DNA of 64,000 nucleotides, from assembly GCF_019049325.1 (NCBI RefSeq), contig NZ_JAGMUO010000014.1, positions 1 to 64,000 of the forward strand, in the 5' to 3' direction. Under the pieces are notes generated by a model that had not been told where the DNA came from, ran no database searches, and saw only the letters and a program-made list of their open reading frames with translations. Shown in pieces: positions 17,447 to 26,245 of the stretch. Each line of letters opens with the position of its first letter. Positions within the stretch are counted from its first letter, which is position 1. The DNA is from Streptomyces sp. AC512_CC834. Its GTDB lineage: Bacteria; Actinomycetota; Actinomycetes; Streptomycetales; Streptomycetaceae. Position numbers and translations under genes: made by a program.

Positions 17447-18736
17447 ATGCGCGGGCCGGACGGATGGTGGCGGGTCAAGAGCACGCCGGAGAAGGTGGAG
17501 ACGTACACGCGGTGGTCGTTCCACTTCTTCGGGGTGAGCGAGATCGCCGGCATCGGACTGTCGACCTACAGTCAGACGGGTGCGCGACTCGCGACGGTGC
17601 TGTCCCTGCTGGTCATCACGCATGCCGTGATGTGCATGGTGACCGCCTCACGGGCGCTGGACTGGACCCTCGGACGCCGTGCGCAGCCGGTGCGGGAGCT
17701 GTGGGGGCTCGGTGCCGTCACCGCGGTCCTGGCGACCGTCGCGATCGCCATCGCGGAGCACGGCCCCGGGGGTACGGACGTCGACGGCGCGGCCGCCAGC
17801 GTCTTCGCGGGAGTGCAGGTCTTCGGCGTCGGCGTCCTGGTGCTCGGTGTGCACCGCCGGCGACGGCACGTCATCGCCCTGGTCGGCGGATTCGCGGCGG
17901 GTGCGGGAGTCGTGTCGTTCGCGGTCGGCATGCCGTGGCTCGCCGCACTGATCATGTCGTGCGTCCTGCTGGCGGCCGGGGCGTTCATCGCCTTCACCGC
18001 GGTGTTCTCCTTCTGGCTGCTCAACGCGGTCTACGCGCTCGACGACGCCAAGGAGACCCGGGCCAGGCTCGCCGTCGCCGAGGAACGGCTGCGGTTCGGC
18101 CGGGATCTGCACGACGTGATGGGGCGGAACCTGGCGGTGATCGCGCTCAAGAGCGAGCTGGCCGTCCAGCTTTCCCGGCGCGGACGGCCCGAGGCGGTGG
18201 AGCAGATGATCGAGGTGCAGCGCATCGCCCAGGAGTCGCAGCGTGAGGTACGGGACGTCGTACGCGGCTACCGGGAGGCCGCCCTGGAGGTCGAACTGGC
18301 CGGCGCCCGGGGTGTGCTCTCGGCGGCCGGCATCGTCTCGGAGGTCACCGGCGAGACGGCCGGCCTGCCCGCCGAGGTGCAGTCGGCGCTCGGCTGGGTG
18401 GTGCGGGAGGCGACCACGAACGTGCTGCGGCACGGGGACGCGAAGAAGGTCACCGTGATGGTGCGGATGTCGGAGGGGCGTGTAGTGCTGACGGTGGAGA
18501 ACGACGGGGTGGCGGAGCCGACCGGGAAAGACCCCGTGGCGGGCCCGGACGGCTCGGGCGGATCGGCCGGCTCTGGCGGCTCGGGCGGCTCTGGCCTTGC
18601 GGGGCTGCGGGAGCGGCTGTCCGCCGTGGACGGCACGCTGGAGGCGGGCATCGCGGGCAAGGGCGTGTTCCGGCTGACGGCCGAGGTGCCGCTGCCCGCC
18701 CCCGCGGCCGGGGCCGCGCTGGAGGTCGCGTCGTGA
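17447..18736 (+). CDS. Two-component sensor histidine kinase (NarL/DesK type)
   Basis: A 429-residue kinase with five to six membrane segments (about residues 45-195), then HisKA_3 with phospho-acceptor His222 in RDLHDVMGRNLAVIAL, and a HATPase domain with WVVREATTNVLRHGDAKKV and a final GLAGLRERL. A glycine-serine rich insert (GSGGSAGSGGSGGSG) sits between the N box and G box. The ATG at 17447 is chosen, with GGAG 10 bases upstream; an in-frame GTG overlapping the permease gene would add 19 residues. The stop overlaps the regulator start (GTGA). Confidence 0.9.
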   Translation: MRGPDGWWRVKSTPEKVETYTRWSFHFFGVSEIAGIGLSTYSQTGARLATVLSLLVITHAVMCMVTASRALDWTLGRRAQPVRELWGLGAVTAVLATVAIAIAEHGPGGTDVDGAAASVFAGVQVFGVGVLVLGVHRRRRHVIALVGGFAAGAGVVSFAVGMPWLAALIMSCVLLAAGAFIAFTAVFSFWLLNAVYALDDAKETRARLAVAEERLRFGRDLHDVMGRNLAVIALKSELAVQLSRRGRPEAVEQMIEVQRIAQESQREVRDVVRGYREAALEVELAGARGVLSAAGIVSEVTGETAGLPAEVQSALGWVVREATTNVLRHGDAKKVTVMVRMSEGRVVLTVENDGVAEPTGKDPVAGPDGSGGSAGSGGSGGSGLAGLRERLSAVDGTLEAGIAGKGVFRLTAEVPLPAPAAGAALEVAS

Positions 18737-19347
18737 CGGCGACCGTGCGCGTACTGCTCGCCGACGACGAGCACCTCATCCGCGGAGCGCTGGCGGCCCT
18801 GCTGTCCCTGGAGGACGACCTGGTCGTGGTCGCCGAGGCGGCCACCGGCCCGGAGGCGCTGGCGATGGCGCGGGCGCACGCGCCGGACGTCGCCGTACTG
18901 GATCTCCAGATGCCCGGCGCCGACGGTGTGAAGGTCGCCACATCCCTGCGGACCGAGCTGCCCGCCTGCCGGGTGCTGATCGTGACCAGTCACGGCCGCC
19001 CCGGGCACCTGAAGCGGGCGCTCGCGGCGGGGGTGCGCGGGTTCGTCCCCAAGACGACCAGCGCCCAGCGACTCGCCGAGCTGATCCGAACGGTCCACGC
19101 CGGAAACCGGTACGTCGACCCCGAGTTGGCCGCCGACGCGATCTCCGCCGGTGACTCGCCGCTGACCGCTCGCGAGGCCGAAGTGCTGGAGCACGCCGCC
19201 GACGGGGCGCCCGTCGCGGAGATCGCCGAGCGTGCCGCGCTCGCCGAGGGGACCGTACGGAACTACCTGTCGTCGGCCGCGAGCAAGCTGGGAGCGGAGA
19301 ACCGGCACGCGGCGGTGCGGCTCGCGCGGGAGCGGGGTTGGGTATAG
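18733..19347 (+). CDS. NarL/LuxR-family response regulator
   Basis: A 204-residue regulator. The receiver domain has Asp11/Asp12, phospho-acceptor Asp57 (VAVLDLQMPG) and a conserved Lys in GFVPKTTS. The C-terminal LuxR-type HTH reads PLTAREAEVLEHAADGAPVAEIAERAALAEGTVRNYLSS. It is translationally coupled to its kinase and probably controls the ABC exporter operon it belongs to. Confidence 0.93.
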   Translation: MTATVRVLLADDEHLIRGALAALLSLEDDLVVVAEAATGPEALAMARAHAPDVAVLDLQMPGADGVKVATSLRTELPACRVLIVTSHGRPGHLKRALAAGVRGFVPKTTSAQRLAELIRTVHAGNRYVDPELAADAISAGDSPLTAREAEVLEHAADGAPVAEIAERAALAEGTVRNYLSSAASKLGAENRHAAVRLARERGWV

Positions 19348-19405
19348 TGGATGGCGCGCCACGGCGACGTCCCCGACGAAGTCCACGACGAAGCCCGCGC
19401 GCAGT

Positions 19406-19478
19406 GCGAACGTAGCTCAGTTGGTAGAGCGCAACCTTGCCAAGGTTGAGGTCGCGAGTTCGAACCTCGTCGTTCGCT
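19406..19478 (+). tRNA. tRNA-Gly (anticodon GCC), copy 2
   Basis: It is the same cloverleaf as 15355-15427, but one base pair of the acceptor stem is changed on both strands (GCGAACG with CGTTCGC). It is a compensated, functional variant. CCA is not encoded. Confidence 0.96.
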
Positions 19479-19487
19479 CCGTGTGAG

Positions 19488-19523
19488 AAGCCCCCGGCTC
19501 CGGATGAATCCGGCCGGGGGCTT
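19488..19523 (+). terminator. Terminator between tRNA-Gly and convergent purC
   Basis: A perfect outer stem of 11 bp (19488-19498 with 19513-19523) with an inner CCGG/CCGG pairing, followed by CTTCG. It is probably bidirectional. Confidence 0.85.
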
Positions 19524-19572
19524 CTTCGTGTTCGCTCGGCTCGCCCGGCTCACCTGACTCGCCTTGGCGTGC

Positions 19573-20481
19573 CTACGACCAGCTCAGGCCGGTCAGGCGC
19601 TCGTAGGCCTCCACGTACTTGGCGCGGGTGGCGTCCACGACCTGCTGCGGCAGCGCCGGCGGCGGCTGTTCGCTCCCGCGGTCCCAGCCGGACTCGGGCG
19701 AGGTCAGCCAGTCCCGCACGAACTGCTTGTCGTACGACGGCTGCGCGCGGCCCGGCTGCCACTGGTCGGCCGGCCAGAAGCGGGAGGAGTCCGGGGTGAG
19801 GACCTCGTCGGCGAGGACGAGGTCCTCACCGCTCCCGCCCGCGAAGCCGAACTCGAACTTCGTGTCCGCGAGGATGACGCCGCGGTCGCGGGCGATGTCG
19901 CGGGCGCGCGCGTACACGGCGAGGGTCGCCTGGCGCAGGGCGGCGGCGGTGTCGGCGCCGACCTGGCGGGCGACCTCCTCGTAGGAGACGTTCTCGTCGT
20001 GCTCGCCGACCTCGGCCTTGGTGGCCGGGGTGAAGATCGGGGCGGGCAGCTCCGAGCCGTCGATGAGGCCCTCGGGCAGGGCGAGGCCGCACACGGTGCG
20101 GGTCTCTTCGTACTCGGCGAGCCCCGAGCCGGTGAGGTAGCCGCGGGCCACGCACTCCACGGGGACCATCCGCAGCGACTTGCAGACCAGCGCGCGGCCC
20201 TCCCAGTCGGCGGGGGCGCCGTCGGGCAGCTCGGTGCTCAGGACGTGGTTCGGTGCCAGGTCGGCGAGCTGGTCGAACCACCACAGGGAGAGCTGGGTGA
20301 GGACGCGGCCCTTGTCGGGGATCTCGGTCGGCAGCACCCAGTCGTAGGCGGACATGCGGTCGCTGGCGACCATCACGAGGTCGCCCGCCTCGTTCCGGTA
20401 CAGCTCGCGCACCTTGCCGGTGTGCAGATGCACCAGACCCGGAACCTGGATCGGCTCGGGCTTTTCGACGAATCCGGACAC
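19573..20481 (-). CDS. purC: Phosphoribosylaminoimidazole-succinocarboxamide synthase
   Basis: A 302-residue SAICAR synthase, joining CAIR and aspartate with ATP. Motifs include GKVRELY near residue 22, DRMSAYDWVLPTEIPDKG, VECVARGYLTGSGLAEY and VILADTKFEFGF. GGGGAGGAA precedes the GTG start. It is a single gene on this strand, separate from the other pur groups. Confidence 0.96.
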   Translation of the reverse strand: MSGFVEKPEPIQVPGLVHLHTGKVRELYRNEAGDLVMVASDRMSAYDWVLPTEIPDKGRVLTQLSLWWFDQLADLAPNHVLSTELPDGAPADWEGRALVCKSLRMVPVECVARGYLTGSGLAEYEETRTVCGLALPEGLIDGSELPAPIFTPATKAEVGEHDENVSYEEVARQVGADTAAALRQATLAVYARARDIARDRGVILADTKFEFGFAGGSGEDLVLADEVLTPDSSRFWPADQWQPGRAQPSYDKQFVRDWLTSPESGWDRGSEQPPPALPQQVVDATRAKYVEAYERLTGLSWS

Positions 20482-20566
20482 GGTTCCTCCCCGTGGTTCT
20501 GTCTAGTACGTCGATTGTCCCGTACGTCGGGAGGAGGGCGGCGAGCGGGGCAGTCGGTGTGCGGGG

Positions 20567-22048
20567 TCAGTCCCGTTTGCAGATGCGGTCCAGGAGGTTG
20601 GCGGTGGCGCGCTGGACGCGCGGGTCGACGTGGCCGGGGCGGTCCAGGGCGGGGGACCAGGCGAAGGTTCCGGAAGCGAAGACCCAGGCGCCGGACGGGG
20701 CCCGGTACAGCGACGTCTCCTGGTGGCGCCGGGCGCCGTCCACGTCGGTGTACGGGGAGTGGGCGAGCAGGACCCGCTCGTCGTGCCCGGGGAGCGCGGT
20801 GCGCGGGAAGTAGCGGTCGGCCTCGCCCGCCACCAGGTCCTCGATCGCGTCGCCCTCGTGCGCTCCGGTGGCCTCCCAGAGCCAGTGGCCGGCGTTGCGG
20901 ACGATCATGGGGTGCGGTTCGGGGACGCGGCCGGCGTACTGGACGCCGAGCAGTTGCTGCTCGGCGCGGTCGATCTCCCGCCACAGCGCGGGCCGGCCGG
21001 GTCCCCTGCGTTTGCGGCAGGTCAGCAGGCGGTCGGGGGCGCCGGACGGGGAGGGCGCCAGCTCCACCTGCCAGTACATGGTGTTGGCGGAGAGGAAGAC
21101 CAGGGACGTGCCCTGCTCGCGGGCGAGTTCCGCGGTGCGGCGCATGGCCGTGGACCAGTACTCGTCGTGGCCGGGGAAGACCAGGCCCCGGTAGCGGGCC
21201 GGGTCGATGCGGCCGGAGTGCAGGTCGCGGGCGTCGGCGTAGGCGAGGTCGTAGCCGTAGCGCTCGGCGAAGCGGATGAAGTCGTAGGCGTGGCCCACAT
21301 GCAGGGGCAGGCCCGCGCCCGCGTACGGGCGGTCGAAGGAGACGGTCGTCGCGGCGTCCGCCTCGCCCAGCAGGCGGCCCTCCTCGTCCCAGGCGTGGTA
21401 GAGGCTGGCGCCGGTGCGGCCGTCCTCGGGATAGAGGTTGTACGCCTGCCAGGTGACGTCCGGCAGGAGGAGGAGCAGGTCGGCCGGGTGGCTGTCGCGG
21501 ACCGTGAAGGGGACGTGGGAGCGGTAGCCGTCGGCGGTGGTGAGGACGGCCACGTACGCGCCGATGTTCCAGTACGTGGGGATCTGGAGCCGCCAGGACA
21601 GCCACCAGTGGTGACAGGAGACCGTGCGGTCGGCCGTGAGCGGCGGCGGCTGGACGATGCCGGACAGGCGGGGACTGGTGGTGATCTTGGCGGCGCCGTC
21701 ACCGCCGTAGTGGCCGATCCGGTAGACGTCGACGCTGAACTCCTGCGGCGGATCGACGGTGACGTGGAAGTCGATCGCCTCGCCGGGCGCGGCGGCTCCG
21801 GTCGCGGTGAAGCCCTTGATCTGGCGGCGGACGTCGTCGGCGGCGCGGGGGCCGCCGCCGGTGCCGGGGTGCCCGTCCGGGTCCTGGCCGGTGGCGTCCT
21901 GGTCCGCGTACCAGGCGACCACCTGGCCGGTGTCTCCGAAGTACGTCTCACCGCCGCGCAGCCACGGGACGGGCCCCTGTCCGAAGGGGTCCGTCACGGC
22001 ATGCGCGAGTGCTCCCGACTCCCAGCGGCGGATCTGCTCGGGCCCCAT
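20567..22048 (-). CDS. N,N-dimethylformamidase beta-subunit-like protein
   Basis: A 493-residue cytosolic protein resembling the large subunit of dimethylformamidase (DMFA2_C fold). Supporting stretches are SVDVYRIGHYGGDGA, HHWWLSWRLQIP, SHVPFTVRDSH, LLLLPDVTWQAYNLYPEDGRTG, DFIRFAERYGYDLAY and YRGLVFPGHDEYWSTAMR. The GHDEYWS and ANTMYWQVE motifs are the most conserved in such proteins. No small subunit gene is adjacent, so amidase activity is not proven. The ATG at 22048 has GAGGGAGGGG upstream. Codon use is normal for the host. Confidence 0.75.
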   Translation of the reverse strand: MGPEQIRRWESGALAHAVTDPFGQGPVPWLRGGETYFGDTGQVVAWYADQDATGQDPDGHPGTGGGPRAADDVRRQIKGFTATGAAAPGEAIDFHVTVDPPQEFSVDVYRIGHYGGDGAAKITTSPRLSGIVQPPPLTADRTVSCHHWWLSWRLQIPTYWNIGAYVAVLTTADGYRSHVPFTVRDSHPADLLLLLPDVTWQAYNLYPEDGRTGASLYHAWDEEGRLLGEADAATTVSFDRPYAGAGLPLHVGHAYDFIRFAERYGYDLAYADARDLHSGRIDPARYRGLVFPGHDEYWSTAMRRTAELAREQGTSLVFLSANTMYWQVELAPSPSGAPDRLLTCRKRRGPGRPALWREIDRAEQQLLGVQYAGRVPEPHPMIVRNAGHWLWEATGAHEGDAIEDLVAGEADRYFPRTALPGHDERVLLAHSPYTDVDGARRHQETSLYRAPSGAWVFASGTFAWSPALDRPGHVDPRVQRATANLLDRICKRD

Positions 22049-22214
22049 GGGACAGTCCCCTCCCTCGTGCCCCCGTGGTCGTGCGTATGACGAACGCCCT
22101 TGCCATGTGCGCGATCGGTCCCAGCACATCACATTTCGCACGCGCGCTGTCACTGTTCGTTGCGAAGTGGCCGAAAGTGGAATGGGAGGATCCGATTCCC
22201 TCCGGCGCGAGGGG

Positions 22215-24452
22215 TCAGACCAGGCGCACCGGCTTTTCCGGACGAACGCCGAGTTCGGTCATCCAGGTGCGCAGCGGGCCCGGGTCGCCGGTCTCGACGA
22301 GGCTGAGCACGCTGGGGGCCAGGTCCGCGGCGCGGGCGCCGTTGAACAGGAGCGACGGTCCGTCGAGCCAGTCCAGGCCCGGCGCCGCGCCCGCGGTGTC
22401 CATCGCCGCGCAGCACACCATCGCCGTGATGTGCGCGGTGAGGATCTCGCGGCCGGTGCGCGGGGGCTGCAACGGGAGGAGGGGAAGCGCCCGGTCGTCC
22501 CAGAGAGCGGCGTCCGGCCCGGCCGACGGTCCCGGGGCGGACGGGGCCCCGACGCCGGCGGGCCGCGCCCTCGCCTCCTCGCGGGCCAACTGCGCACTGA
22601 GCCCGGCGGCGAGAGCCGCGCCACGGTCCGTGGTACCGGCCAGGTCGTCCTCGTCCTCGTCGTCGGCAGACGCGTCGGCGTCGGCGGACTCGGGGGCGTC
22701 GGCGAGGGCGGGGGTGCGGTGGTCGGGGTGGTCTTCGCCGGGACGGGCCGCGTGGGCGAGGGTGCGGTGGTCGGCGGAGGCGTCTTGGTCGCCGTGCGAC
22801 GGGTGCGGGGCGCCGGTGCCAGCGTCCGGGGCGCCAGTGCCGGCATCAGTGCCGCTCCCGGGCTCGGTCCCGGTTGCGGTCTCCGCCCCGGTCGGTGTCT
22901 CCGACCCGGGCCCGCTCCCGGCCTCTACTCCGGTCGGGATCCCAGACCCGGCCTTGGTCCCGGGCTCGGTGTCGGCATCGGCATCGGCATCGGCATCGGC
23001 ATCGGCATCGGCATCGGTCCAGGCCCTATTGCCCGCCCCTGCCTCAATCCGCGTCCCCGTCTCTGTCCCCGTACCAGCACCAGCACCAGCACCAGCACCA
23101 GCCTCGGCTTCGGCTTCGGCTTCGGTCGTGGTCCCGGGAACAGTCGCCGGGGAAACGTCGGGCACCGCGGGGTCCGGGGTCGTGAGGTGGTCCAGGACGC
23201 GGGCCAGGGTCGGGCCGTCCGTGCCCGGTGCGGCGGTGCGGCGGACGCCCAGGGTGTCCAGGACGCGGTGCAGGCGGGCCGCGTCCGTGCGCCAGGTCCG
23301 GTCGACGACCTCCTCGGGGTACTCGTCCCAGCCCACCGGCGACCAGTCCGGACCGGCCTCGGCGGGCCCGCCGTGGAAGAGGCGCGCGGCGAGGAGCGAG
23401 ACCGCCTCGTCCATCGACCCGGGCTCCTCCAGCAGGTCGCAGGCGGGACGCTCGCCCAGGCGGGAGGCGAAGCCCTCGGCCAGGCGGTCGCGGCGGGACA
23501 GCTCCGTGAGGGCGGCGACGACGCCCACGTCCAGCCGGGAGGGCCAGCGGCCCATCCGCCAGGCGGGCAGCGCCACCCGGGTCAGCAGCCGGTCCCAGCC
23601 CGCGTAGGCGAGCCCGACCTGCTCCTGCGCGACGATCCGCAGACCGTAGTCCACAGCCTGTGCACGCTCGGCGGCCGCCACCGCGACCCCGCGCTCCATC
23701 TCGGCCGCATGACCGCGACAACTGCGCAGCAGAAGCCGGGACACCCAGCCGAGGCCCGCGCACGCCACGCGGGACAGCGGGTCGCGCCGGCCCGCCGAGG
23801 CCACCGCCACGGCGGCGTCCAGGCCCCGTATGAAGCGCCGGGCGGCGGCTATGTCGGGGTGTGCCGAGGGTCCCGTACCGGCGACGACCGGGGCGAGGAC
23901 GGCGCGCAGCTCGCCCACCCGCATCCACCACAGGAAGGGGGAGCCGATGACCAGGACGGGCGCGGCGGCACTCCGGCGCCGGGCGGGTCCGTCCAGGCCG
24001 GCCAGGTCGTCGTGCTTCTCCTCGGGCGGCGGGCCGTGGGCCGGATGGGTACGGTCCTCCAGCCAACTGTCGCAGTCCGGGGTGAGGGCTATCGCGGAGG
24101 GGGCGGGGACGTCGAGCCGGTCGGCCAGGTCGCGCACCATCCGGTAGAGGTCCGGCGCGGACTCCTCGGCGATCGTGACCGTGGGCGTCACGGCGGGCCG
24201 GGAGCGGGCCACGACCAGGGCGACTGCGGCGGCGGCCGGCAGCACGAGCAGCGCGAGGACGGCCACGGCCCAGCGCAGGACGTCCCAGCCCCCGCCCGCG
24301 AGGTGCCCGGTGGAACCGCCGACGAGAAGGATCACGGCGGCGGCAGCGGGCAGCAGGGCCACGGCCAGCGCACGGCTGCGGACGCGCAGCACCGCCAGCG
24401 CCCGGGAACGCGCGGCCTGCACACCCATCTCCACACCACCGATAGCGGTCAC
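22215..24452 (-). CDS. Large membrane protein of unknown function with low-complexity insert
   Basis: A 745-residue protein. Two hydrophobic helices lie near residues 25-80 (ALAVALLPAAAAVILLVGG; AVAVLALLVLPAAAAVALVVA). A roughly 330-residue conserved-looking soluble domain follows (TIAEESAPDLYRMVRDLADRLDVPAPSAIALTPDCDSWLED ... VLVIGSPFLWWMRVGELRAVLAPVVAG). This opening resembles M48-type membrane peptidases, but I see no HExxH, so no activity is claimed. Then come Ala-Asp, Gly-Ala and acidic low-complexity stretches (about residues 430-620) and a distinct C-terminal domain. The GTG at 24452 has GAGG 6 bases upstream. Confidence 0.75.
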   Translation of the reverse strand: MTAIGGVEMGVQAARSRALAVLRVRSRALAVALLPAAAAVILLVGGSTGHLAGGGWDVLRWAVAVLALLVLPAAAAVALVVARSRPAVTPTVTIAEESAPDLYRMVRDLADRLDVPAPSAIALTPDCDSWLEDRTHPAHGPPPEEKHDDLAGLDGPARRRSAAAPVLVIGSPFLWWMRVGELRAVLAPVVAGTGPSAHPDIAAARRFIRGLDAAVAVASAGRRDPLSRVACAGLGWVSRLLLRSCRGHAAEMERGVAVAAAERAQAVDYGLRIVAQEQVGLAYAGWDRLLTRVALPAWRMGRWPSRLDVGVVAALTELSRRDRLAEGFASRLGERPACDLLEEPGSMDEAVSLLAARLFHGGPAEAGPDWSPVGWDEYPEEVVDRTWRTDAARLHRVLDTLGVRRTAAPGTDGPTLARVLDHLTTPDPAVPDVSPATVPGTTTEAEAEAEAGAGAGAGAGTGTETGTRIEAGAGNRAWTDADADADADADADADTEPGTKAGSGIPTGVEAGSGPGSETPTGAETATGTEPGSGTDAGTGAPDAGTGAPHPSHGDQDASADHRTLAHAARPGEDHPDHRTPALADAPESADADASADDEDEDDLAGTTDRGAALAAGLSAQLAREEARARPAGVGAPSAPGPSAGPDAALWDDRALPLLPLQPPRTGREILTAHITAMVCCAAMDTAGAAPGLDWLDGPSLLFNGARAADLAPSVLSLVETGDPGPLRTWMTELGVRPEKPVRLV
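22974..23130. repeat. In-gene hexanucleotide microsatellites
   Basis: Seven copies of GGCATC (22974-23015) encode an Ala-Asp dipeptide run on the minus strand. Five copies of ACCAGC (about 23073-23102) encode Gly-Ala, and a short CGGCTT run follows. All keep the frame of the membrane protein gene. Confidence 0.9.
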
Positions 24453-24474
24453 GGCGGACCTCACCCCCTCATCG

Positions 24475-24537
24475 CTGTCCTGCCTGTCCTGCCTGTCCTG
24501 CCTGCCCTGCCTGTCCTGTCTGCCCTGTCTGTCCTGG
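24475..24537. repeat. 9-bp tandem repeat (7 units)
   Basis: Seven units related to CTGTCCTGC lie just upstream of the start of the membrane protein gene, in its 5' leader. The units differ by single C/T or C/G changes. Confidence 0.9.
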
Positions 24538-24741
24538 ACCGTCCTGCTGTTTCTTCTGGTCTTCCGCTCTTGCTCACTCCCCCCACTGTGGCACCCGGCA
24601 CTGACATCGCAATGCCGGTGGGCCAAGTGCCGGAACGCTTGCGCGGCACCATAGTTGGGGCCCTCGCGCCCGTCAGCCGTATGGCCCATCGGTCACTCGA
24701 TGGAATGGCTTTGGGGAAAGGTGGAGACGGACAGCAAGGGT

Positions 24742-24775
24742 CAGGCCCCGGTTCCTGAGACGGAGCCGGGGCCTG
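24742..24775 (-). terminator. purD terminator
   Basis: A stem of about 14 bp (24742-24755 with 24762-24775, one G-T pair) with loop TGAGAC, about 60 bases past the purD stop. It lacks a long T run. Confidence 0.75.
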
Positions 24776-24833
24776 TCGCGTTCGGTGCGGAACGGGTGTT
24801 CAGGGAGTCCAGGGAGTCAGAGGACCCCTTTGG

Positions 24834-26084
24834 TCACGCGCCCGCCGCCTGCGCCGCGATGTCGGTGCGGTGCTGCGAGCCGTCCAGGCCGATGCGGGCG
24901 ACGGCCCGGTAGGCGCGGTCGCGCGCCTCGGTGAGGTCGGCACCGGTGGCCGTGACGGACAGGACGCGCCCACCGGCGCTGACCACGGCGTCGCCCTCGG
25001 CCCGGGTGCCGGCGTGCAGGACGTAGGCGTGCGGGGCGTCCTTGGCAGCCACCTCGTCGAGGCCGGTGATCGGGTCGCCGGTGCGCGGGGTGCCGGGGTA
25101 GTTGTGGGAGGCGACGACCACGGTGACGGCCGCCTCGTCGCTCCAGCGCAGCGGCTCGAGGTCGGCGAGGTTGCCGGTGGCGGCTGCCATCAGCAGGCCG
25201 GCCAGCGGGGTCTTCAGACGGGCCAGTACGACCTGGGTCTCGGGGTCGCCGAAACGGGCGTTGAACTCGATCACGCGCACCCCGCGCGAGGTGATCGCGA
25301 GACCGGCGTACAGCAGTCCGGAGAACGGGGTGCCGCGGCGGCGCATCTCGTCGACGGTCGGCTGGAGCACGCTCTGCACGACCTCGTCGACCAGCTTGGG
25401 GTCGGCCCAGGGCAGCGGCGAGTACGCGCCCATGCCGCCGGTGTTGGGGCCCTCGTCGCCGTCGAGGGCGCGCTTGAAGTCCTGGGCGGGCTGGAGGGGG
25501 CGCACGTTCTCGCCGTCGGTGACGGCGAAGAGGGAGACCTCGGGGCCGTCCAGAAACTCCTCGATGACCACGCGGTCGCAGGCTGCCGCGTGCGTCCGGG
25601 CCGCCTCGACGTCGTCGGTGACGACGACGCCCTTGCCGGCGGCCAGCCCGTCGTCCTTGACGACGTAGGGGGCACCGAAGGCGGCGAGGGCCGCGTCGAC
25701 CTCGGCGGGGTTCGTGCAGACGTAGGAGCGGGCCGTGGGTACACCGGCGCCGGCCATGACGTCCTTGGCGAAGGCCTTGGAGCCCTCCAGCCGGGCGGCC
25801 TCGCCCGAGGGACCGAAGACCGGGATGCCCGCCTCGCGTACGGCGTCGGCGACCCCGGCGACCAGGGGCACCTCCGGGCCGACCACGACCAGCCCGGCGC
25901 CGAGCTCTGTGGCCAGCGCGGTGACGGCCGCGCCGTCGAGGGCGTCGACCTGGTGCAGTTCGGCGACCTCGGCGATACCGGCGTTGCCGGGTGCGCAGTG
26001 CAGCGCGGTGACGTCGGGGTCGAGGGACAGGGAACGGCACAGGGCGTGTTCGCGGGCGCCGCCGCCGATGACAAGGACCTTCAC
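24834..26084 (-). CDS. purD: Phosphoribosylamine-glycine ligase (GAR synthetase)
   Basis: A 416-residue ATP-grasp enzyme for the second step of purine synthesis. It shows [49 protein letters not shown], and the metal-binding [15 protein letters not shown]. The start is GTG at 26084. It lies 161 bases downstream of dnaX on the same strand. Confidence 0.97.
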   Translation of the reverse strand: MKVLVIGGGAREHALCRSLSLDPDVTALHCAPGNAGIAEVAELHQVDALDGAAVTALATELGAGLVVVGPEVPLVAGVADAVREAGIPVFGPSGEAARLEGSKAFAKDVMAGAGVPTARSYVCTNPAEVDAALAAFGAPYVVKDDGLAAGKGVVVTDDVEAARTHAAACDRVVIEEFLDGPEVSLFAVTDGENVRPLQPAQDFKRALDGDEGPNTGGMGAYSPLPWADPKLVDEVVQSVLQPTVDEMRRRGTPFSGLLYAGLAITSRGVRVIEFNARFGDPETQVVLARLKTPLAGLLMAAATGNLADLEPLRWSDEAAVTVVVASHNYPGTPRTGDPITGLDEVAAKDAPHAYVLHAGTRAEGDAVVSAGGRVLSVTATGADLTEARDRAYRAVARIGLDGSQHRTDIAAQAAGA

Positions 26085-26245
26085 GGGGGTCAGCCTAATG
26101 GGAACGGGCCGATGCGCTTTGTGCGGGCTTCCGAAGGCCCGGGGCGCGGCGGCTTGTGGCTTTCTCCAGTACGAGCGGTACGAGCGGTACGGGCACTACG
26201 AGCAGCACGGGGGAAACGCCCCGCCCCGCGCTGCCCCCGCCCCGT

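Noticed and set aside
15355..19478. tRNA-Gly direct repeats as attL/attR of an integrated element
   Set aside because: There is no integrase, excisionase or plasmid-type gene between them, and the content looks like a standard chromosomal operon that I recall as conserved.
22215..24452. M48 metallopeptidase label for the large membrane protein
   Set aside because: The two-helix start and TIAEES... opening are suggestive, but no HExxH zinc motif is visible.
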